Positions 49,147 to 52,800 of a DNA stretch of 52,800 bases are shown piece by piece; within the stretch, counting starts at the first letter, position 1; each line of letters starts with the position of its first letter. This DNA comes from Clostridia bacterium (GTDB lineage: Bacteria; Bacillota; Clostridia; Christensenellales; UBA1242), in assembly GCA_017466725.1 (NCBI GenBank), contig JAFTTP010000010.1, positions 1 to 52,800 on the forward strand, read 5' to 3'. The translations under genes were made by a program, and so were the position numbers. The notes under the pieces were generated by a model, which was not told the origin of the DNA, ran no database searches, and saw only the letters and a program-made list of their open reading frames with translations.

Positions 49147-52100
49147 CTATTTATCCCATACTGGATATAGAGTTTGATTTCCATCAGCGCTATTTACAGT
49201 ATATGATTTAATACCAGTTCCACCGGCTTGATAATTCTTAGGCACGGTAGTTGACCAAGTGGTTGACTTGTATGTGTATCTAACGCCAATTAGTTCGCTA
49301 TGAACAGCTGTTGCCCAAATGCTGCAAGAAATTTGATATTTGCTTTGTGTAAGATCAATTACAGTTCCTTCAAGCGCTGTTATAGAATCTGGGGTAGAAG
49401 GTTGTGTTCTATAACCTGCACCTGCGGCACCATCTTCTTGAATATATCTGTGTTTCATATCAAAAGTAATGGTGTAATAATATTTTGTATCCACAGTCCA
49501 ACTTGCGGTAATATTTAAATCGCTGTTTGGCATAACTGTAGGATTAGAACTATAACCATTAAATGTATATGTTGTTTTATAAGAACCATATACATCCTCT
49601 ACATAGCTGTTTTGAGTTGGAATGCTTACCGCTGCACCTTGGTAAACCTTGGTAGTTGAGTTGATTGCGGTGCCAAACTCACTGTAAATTGTAAGAGTAT
49701 ACGCATTTCTAATATGAAGTGCAAGGTCATTTTCTGGCATTGTAAAGTTGCCAGTATATTGTGATGTGAATGCGCTGTCATAATAGAATAGTGTAGGATA
49801 GTCACCAGTTGTAACTACTTGTTTTACACTTGACAGGTTGATGTTGTCGCCAACCTTAATTCTGTAAGTGTAAATTTGAGTGTTGTTGTCATAAAGTGTA
49901 AACGATTTTGTAGTTTCTGTTTTAACAAAATCCCACTTAGCGTAAAGTACTATGCTTTCGCTTGGCATTTGATATATTGTAAATTTCTCTGTGCAAGTAG
50001 AATCTAAGTACCATCCACCGAAACTATAAGTTGTTGTTTCGTCGCCAATTGTTTCTTGTTTTGTGTCAAGAGATGGCACAACAACAGTTGTTCCTTCAAG
50101 TTGAGTGATGTTGTCAACTACATCTGTTGAATTTGTCACAAACTTGATTGTGCGGTAGTAGAGTTTCACTTTGTTCCATTTTGCATAAAGGGTAGTATCG
50201 CGTCTTGGCATTGTTGTGGAAGTAAACTCAGTGCCTTCTTTAAAGCTCTTAGTTGTATACCAACCAGCAAACGTTGCCGTTGTTTTTGTAACGCCGTCAT
50301 CTGTTACAATTGAATTTGTATAAGTTGGAATTGTAATAGGTGTGCCATACTTGCCAGTAATATCTGCTTGTTCAGAGCCACCATTTTCTTCAAAGTAAAT
50401 AGTGTATTGTTTGTCACCAGCTTTACCCCAGTCGCCGTCACTTGCTTCCCATTCTTCGCCGTAACCATATTTATAATTTGTTACATAGTTTTGAAGTCTT
50501 GACATATCAACGGTTGAACCATAATCTACAATTGTAATATCATCAGACGATAATGTCAGTTTAAAGATATCTGCAAGAGGCATATAAACGTTTAATCCAA
50601 GTTGATATAAATAGCTCTTCATGTCAGCATCTTTATTGAGAAGAAGTGAAAGTGCAAGGTCGCCCATAAGTGGGTTGTTTGCAATTTCTTGTAAGTTGAG
50701 TGAAAGGTCAAAGTTGTTGCCGTCACAAGCGACTGAATTTACAACATTGTTAAGGTCGATAGGTTGTTCTCTATTTTGTGCAAGTGTCATTGCTTTTTCA
50801 ATTTCAGCCATAATGGTATCGCTAAAGCCAATCATATATTGAAGGTAATACATAATGTCTGAAAGAAGTGTATCTGCACTAATCTTAGTACATTTTTCAT
50901 AATGACGTTTGCTTGCGCCAAACACAATGTCAACATATTCGCTTCTGTAAATGTAAAGGTCGTTGCCATCAAAGTAAAGGTAAACATATCTGTCGCTTCC
51001 GCTTTCAGTATCACCAAACTTGTAAGGTACGTCGTTGTTTACACCTACAATTGCAGGTATTTCACCTAAGATTGCTTGGAATTGTACTTTTCCGTCAACC
51101 ATTTTTACTTGAGCGTCTAAACCAACGTTCATATTAATATTAATACCAACAAGATCGCCAGCAACTTTAATATTGCCTTTAATATTAAAGTCATCTTTGT
51201 GTGTCATATTTAAGAACGCTTTAACAAGTTCTAAAATATTTTCTACAGGGATGTAGTCACTTTCATTGATTGTTGGAATTGCGATTGTTGTTCTAGATCC
51301 GTTTACTGAAACATCAATAGAGATGTTGTCAATTGCGGTTGAAAGATTTACTTGTGAGTCACCGTTTGAAAGGGTGATTGGCATATCATTATATAATGTC
51401 ATAATAAAGCCGTTTTCTGTTTGAGTAAATGCTGTAATCAATTCTTCAACTTTGCTTGCATCAAATGTTGATTTGATTGCGTCGAACAGGCCAACAGCAG
51501 TTGATATAATTGAACTTGTGTCGCCCTTCATAAGCACATTGAATATATTGTCAAGCATGCCAGTCGCTTCAGTTTGTGGTAAGTTTTTACCAGCGCTTTC
51601 CGCAACTTCTTGAATTGCTTTAGGAAGTTGTTTTACATCAACAACAAGTTTTACGCTTTCAGCAAATTCAAGGTAAATTTTGTTTTGATAATATTGTCCA
51701 CTGAGGTGAGCGCCATATATACTTGTAGTAAAGTTTACATAAACTTCGCCGTCAGTTGCTACAACATAGTCAATAGGAACGTTAAGGTCAAGCGCGCTGT
51801 CATAAATTGTAATACGTCCGCTGAAAGTTGAGTTGTCAATCATCGAGATGATGTTGTCAACTGTTGGAAGTAAATCAGCCAGATTTACATATTCTTCTTT
51901 AAGCAAGCTTAAATCAAATACTTTATATTCGTTTAATTTTCCGTTTGCCTTAATGCCAAAGCCTTCATATCCAAATCCTAAAAGATTTTCTTTGTCGGCC
52001 TCAACTGTAAAGTTTCCAACATTTTCAATAGGTATTGAATATTTACCATTTTCTACAGTAATTCCGTCGAAGAATGCTAAGTCAATTTTGTTAAGGTCAA

Positions 52101-52800
52101 TTGTAATGTTGAAAGTATCAAGCATTTCAATAATGTCAACATTTCCAGAACGGATTTTTTCAATAATGTTCAAAATATCATCAAATGGAAGTTGAATATC
52201 AAAATGTTTTTCAAGTAAAGCCCCAACTTCTGGCAGGTCTGCCAAAGCAAACTTAACATTAAGGTTTCCAAATTCAACATATACAACATTGTCTGAAAGG
52301 ACTATGATGTTTACATCAATTCCGCGTACATTTACATTAATTCCAATGCTAAGCGTATTGATGTCAACTGAAAGATGTCCTTCAACTGCAATCTCTTCAT
52401 AAGCAAATTCAAATGTTGCACCTAATTTGCCAGTTGAAAGGGTGTTAAGTGCTGGATTAATCAAATTGAATAAATCTTTGTTATAAGCAGCTGCAACTAT
52501 GTTAAGAAGTACATTGATATCAGTATATTCACTTTCAACAATTTCAGGTATTACAACTTGAGTTGCATTTCCGTTAATTGAAACTTCAAATGGGATATTT
52601 TCAATTTCACTTGATACTGTGAGAACTTTATCACCATTTGTGAGGTTGATAACCATATCATTGAACAGTGTGAGAGCAATTGTTGTATCAGTTGCAACAA
52701 ATGATTTAACAAGAAGTGCGTTAACTGCAGGGTTGAGTACATTTGCAACTTCAGCAAGGATTGCATCAGTATCAATGTTTGTATTGATGTCCATGTTTGC
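49147..52800 (-). CDS. Giant surface protein with InlB-type repeats (partial; N-terminus outside the window)
   Basis: At least 1217 residues; the frame stays open to the right edge, so the start lies beyond it. The N-terminal 800 or so visible residues are beta-rich (Ile/Asn/Asp/Val) with an internal duplication: a block with NDMVINLTNGD, VSINGNATQVVIP and ESEY recurs about 400 residues later as NDMPITLSNGD, VSVNGSRTTIAIP and ESDY. Then come three or more Listeria-Bacteroides (InlB B / Flg_new) repeats of the form GWY...F...MP....LYAKW near residues 880-1000 of the visible part. There is no LPxTG or C-terminal membrane helix; it ends LYPVWDK. Probably an exported adhesin or surface-layer component. 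Confidence 0.75.
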   Translation of the reverse strand, partial: ANMDINTNIDTDAILAEVANVLNPAVNALLVKSFVATDTTIALTLFNDMVINLTNGDKVLTVSSEIENIPFEVSINGNATQVVIPEIVESEYTDINVLLNIVAAAYNKDLFNLINPALNTLSTGKLGATFEFAYEEIAVEGHLSVDINTLSIGINVNVRGIDVNIIVLSDNVVYVEFGNLNVKFALADLPEVGALLEKHFDIQLPFDDILNIIEKIRSGNVDIIEMLDTFNITIDLNKIDLAFFDGITVENGKYSIPIENVGNFTVEADKENLLGFGYEGFGIKANGKLNEYKVFDLSLLKEEYVNLADLLPTVDNIISMIDNSTFSGRITIYDSALDLNVPIDYVVATDGEVYVNFTTSIYGAHLSGQYYQNKIYLEFAESVKLVVDVKQLPKAIQEVAESAGKNLPQTEATGMLDNIFNVLMKGDTSSIISTAVGLFDAIKSTFDASKVEELITAFTQTENGFIMTLYNDMPITLSNGDSQVNLSTAIDNISIDVSVNGSRTTIAIPTINESDYIPVENILELVKAFLNMTHKDDFNIKGNIKVAGDLVGININMNVGLDAQVKMVDGKVQFQAILGEIPAIVGVNNDVPYKFGDTESGSDRYVYLYFDGNDLYIYRSEYVDIVFGASKRHYEKCTKISADTLLSDIMYYLQYMIGFSDTIMAEIEKAMTLAQNREQPIDLNNVVNSVACDGNNFDLSLNLQEIANNPLMGDLALSLLLNKDADMKSYLYQLGLNVYMPLADIFKLTLSSDDITIVDYGSTVDMSRLQNYVTNYKYGYGEEWEASDGDWGKAGDKQYTIYFEENGGSEQADITGKYGTPITIPTYTNSIVTDDGVTKTTATFAGWYTTKSFKEGTEFTSTTMPRRDTTLYAKWNKVKLYYRTIKFVTNSTDVVDNITQLEGTTVVVPSLDTKQETIGDETTTYSFGGWYLDSTCTEKFTIYQMPSESIVLYAKWDFVKTETTKSFTLYDNNTQIYTYRIKVGDNINLSSVKQVVTTGDYPTLFYYDSAFTSQYTGNFTMPENDLALHIRNAYTLTIYSEFGTAINSTTKVYQGAAVSIPTQNSYVEDVYGSYKTTYTFNGYSSNPTVMPNSDLNITASWTVDTKYYYTITFDMKHRYIQEDGAAGAGYRTQPSTPDSITALEGTVIDLTQSKYQISCSIWATAVHSELIGVRYTYKSTTWSTTVPKNYQAGGTGIKSYTVNSADGNQTLYPVWDK

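Overview
The window is A+T-rich and densely packed, and reads as the chromosome of an uncultured Gram-positive-type bacterium, most likely a host-associated member of the Clostridia (Bacillota). The support is gene order and content: ylxM-ffh-rpsP-khpA-rimM-trmD-rbgA-yraN, lepA-hemW, RNase J, TrmR, a two-OB clostridial-type SSB, a MinD/MinE-like pair, many AGGAGG-type ribosome binding sites, GTG/TTG starts, and no outer-membrane genes. No rRNA, tRNA, CRISPR array or insertion sequence was seen. The standard genetic code applies: TAA, TAG and TGA all end genes whose neighbours overlap or abut them.

Layout. 1-8.5 kb is translation and ribosome assembly: an rsmD tail, a GDPD-type phosphodiesterase, lepA-hemW, then the SRP/ribosome-maturation operon ending in rbgA and yraN. 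8.6-12.4 kb is less conserved: a lipoprotein, an ABC ATPase lacking several catalytic motifs, an orphan gene between two copies of one terminator, two small unknown genes and a subtilase. 12.4-18.1 kb has murG facing a type IIA topoisomerase pair; the A subunit carries an in-frame TAA near its N-terminus. 18.1-23.1 kb has the only gene-poor stretch (18.1-18.45 kb), a polysaccharide deacetylase, the SSB-like gene and groESL. 23.2-28.0 kb is a tandem pair of large secreted GLUG-type repeat proteins sharing near-identical 5' ends and a conserved C-terminus. 28.0-39.4 kb is housekeeping and membrane genes: SDR, tadA, two CPBP proteases with rlmH, greA, rnj, trmR, PAP2, tsaE-tsaB, and a zinc-ribbon protein whose acidic tail is split by an in-frame TAG. 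39.5-42.8 kb is a giant membrane-anchored surface protein. 43-49.1 kb has a split TauE/SafE permease, a ferredoxin, a degenerate Ppx/GppA-like protein, a secreted trypsin-like protease and an MreB-like/MinD/MinE-like morphogenesis cluster. 49.1-52.8 kb is a giant surface protein that runs off the window.

Three themes stand out. First, nonsense codons split two otherwise intact frames. Second, several proteins keep a fold but have lost catalytic motifs (ABC, Ppx/GppA, MreB-like). Third, there is heavy investment in large exported repeat proteins (four genes, roughly 12 kb). Transcription units are short and usually closed by clear hairpin terminators. Two promoters lie inside the preceding terminator, and two genes (lepA, tadA) appear to be transcribed without a leader.
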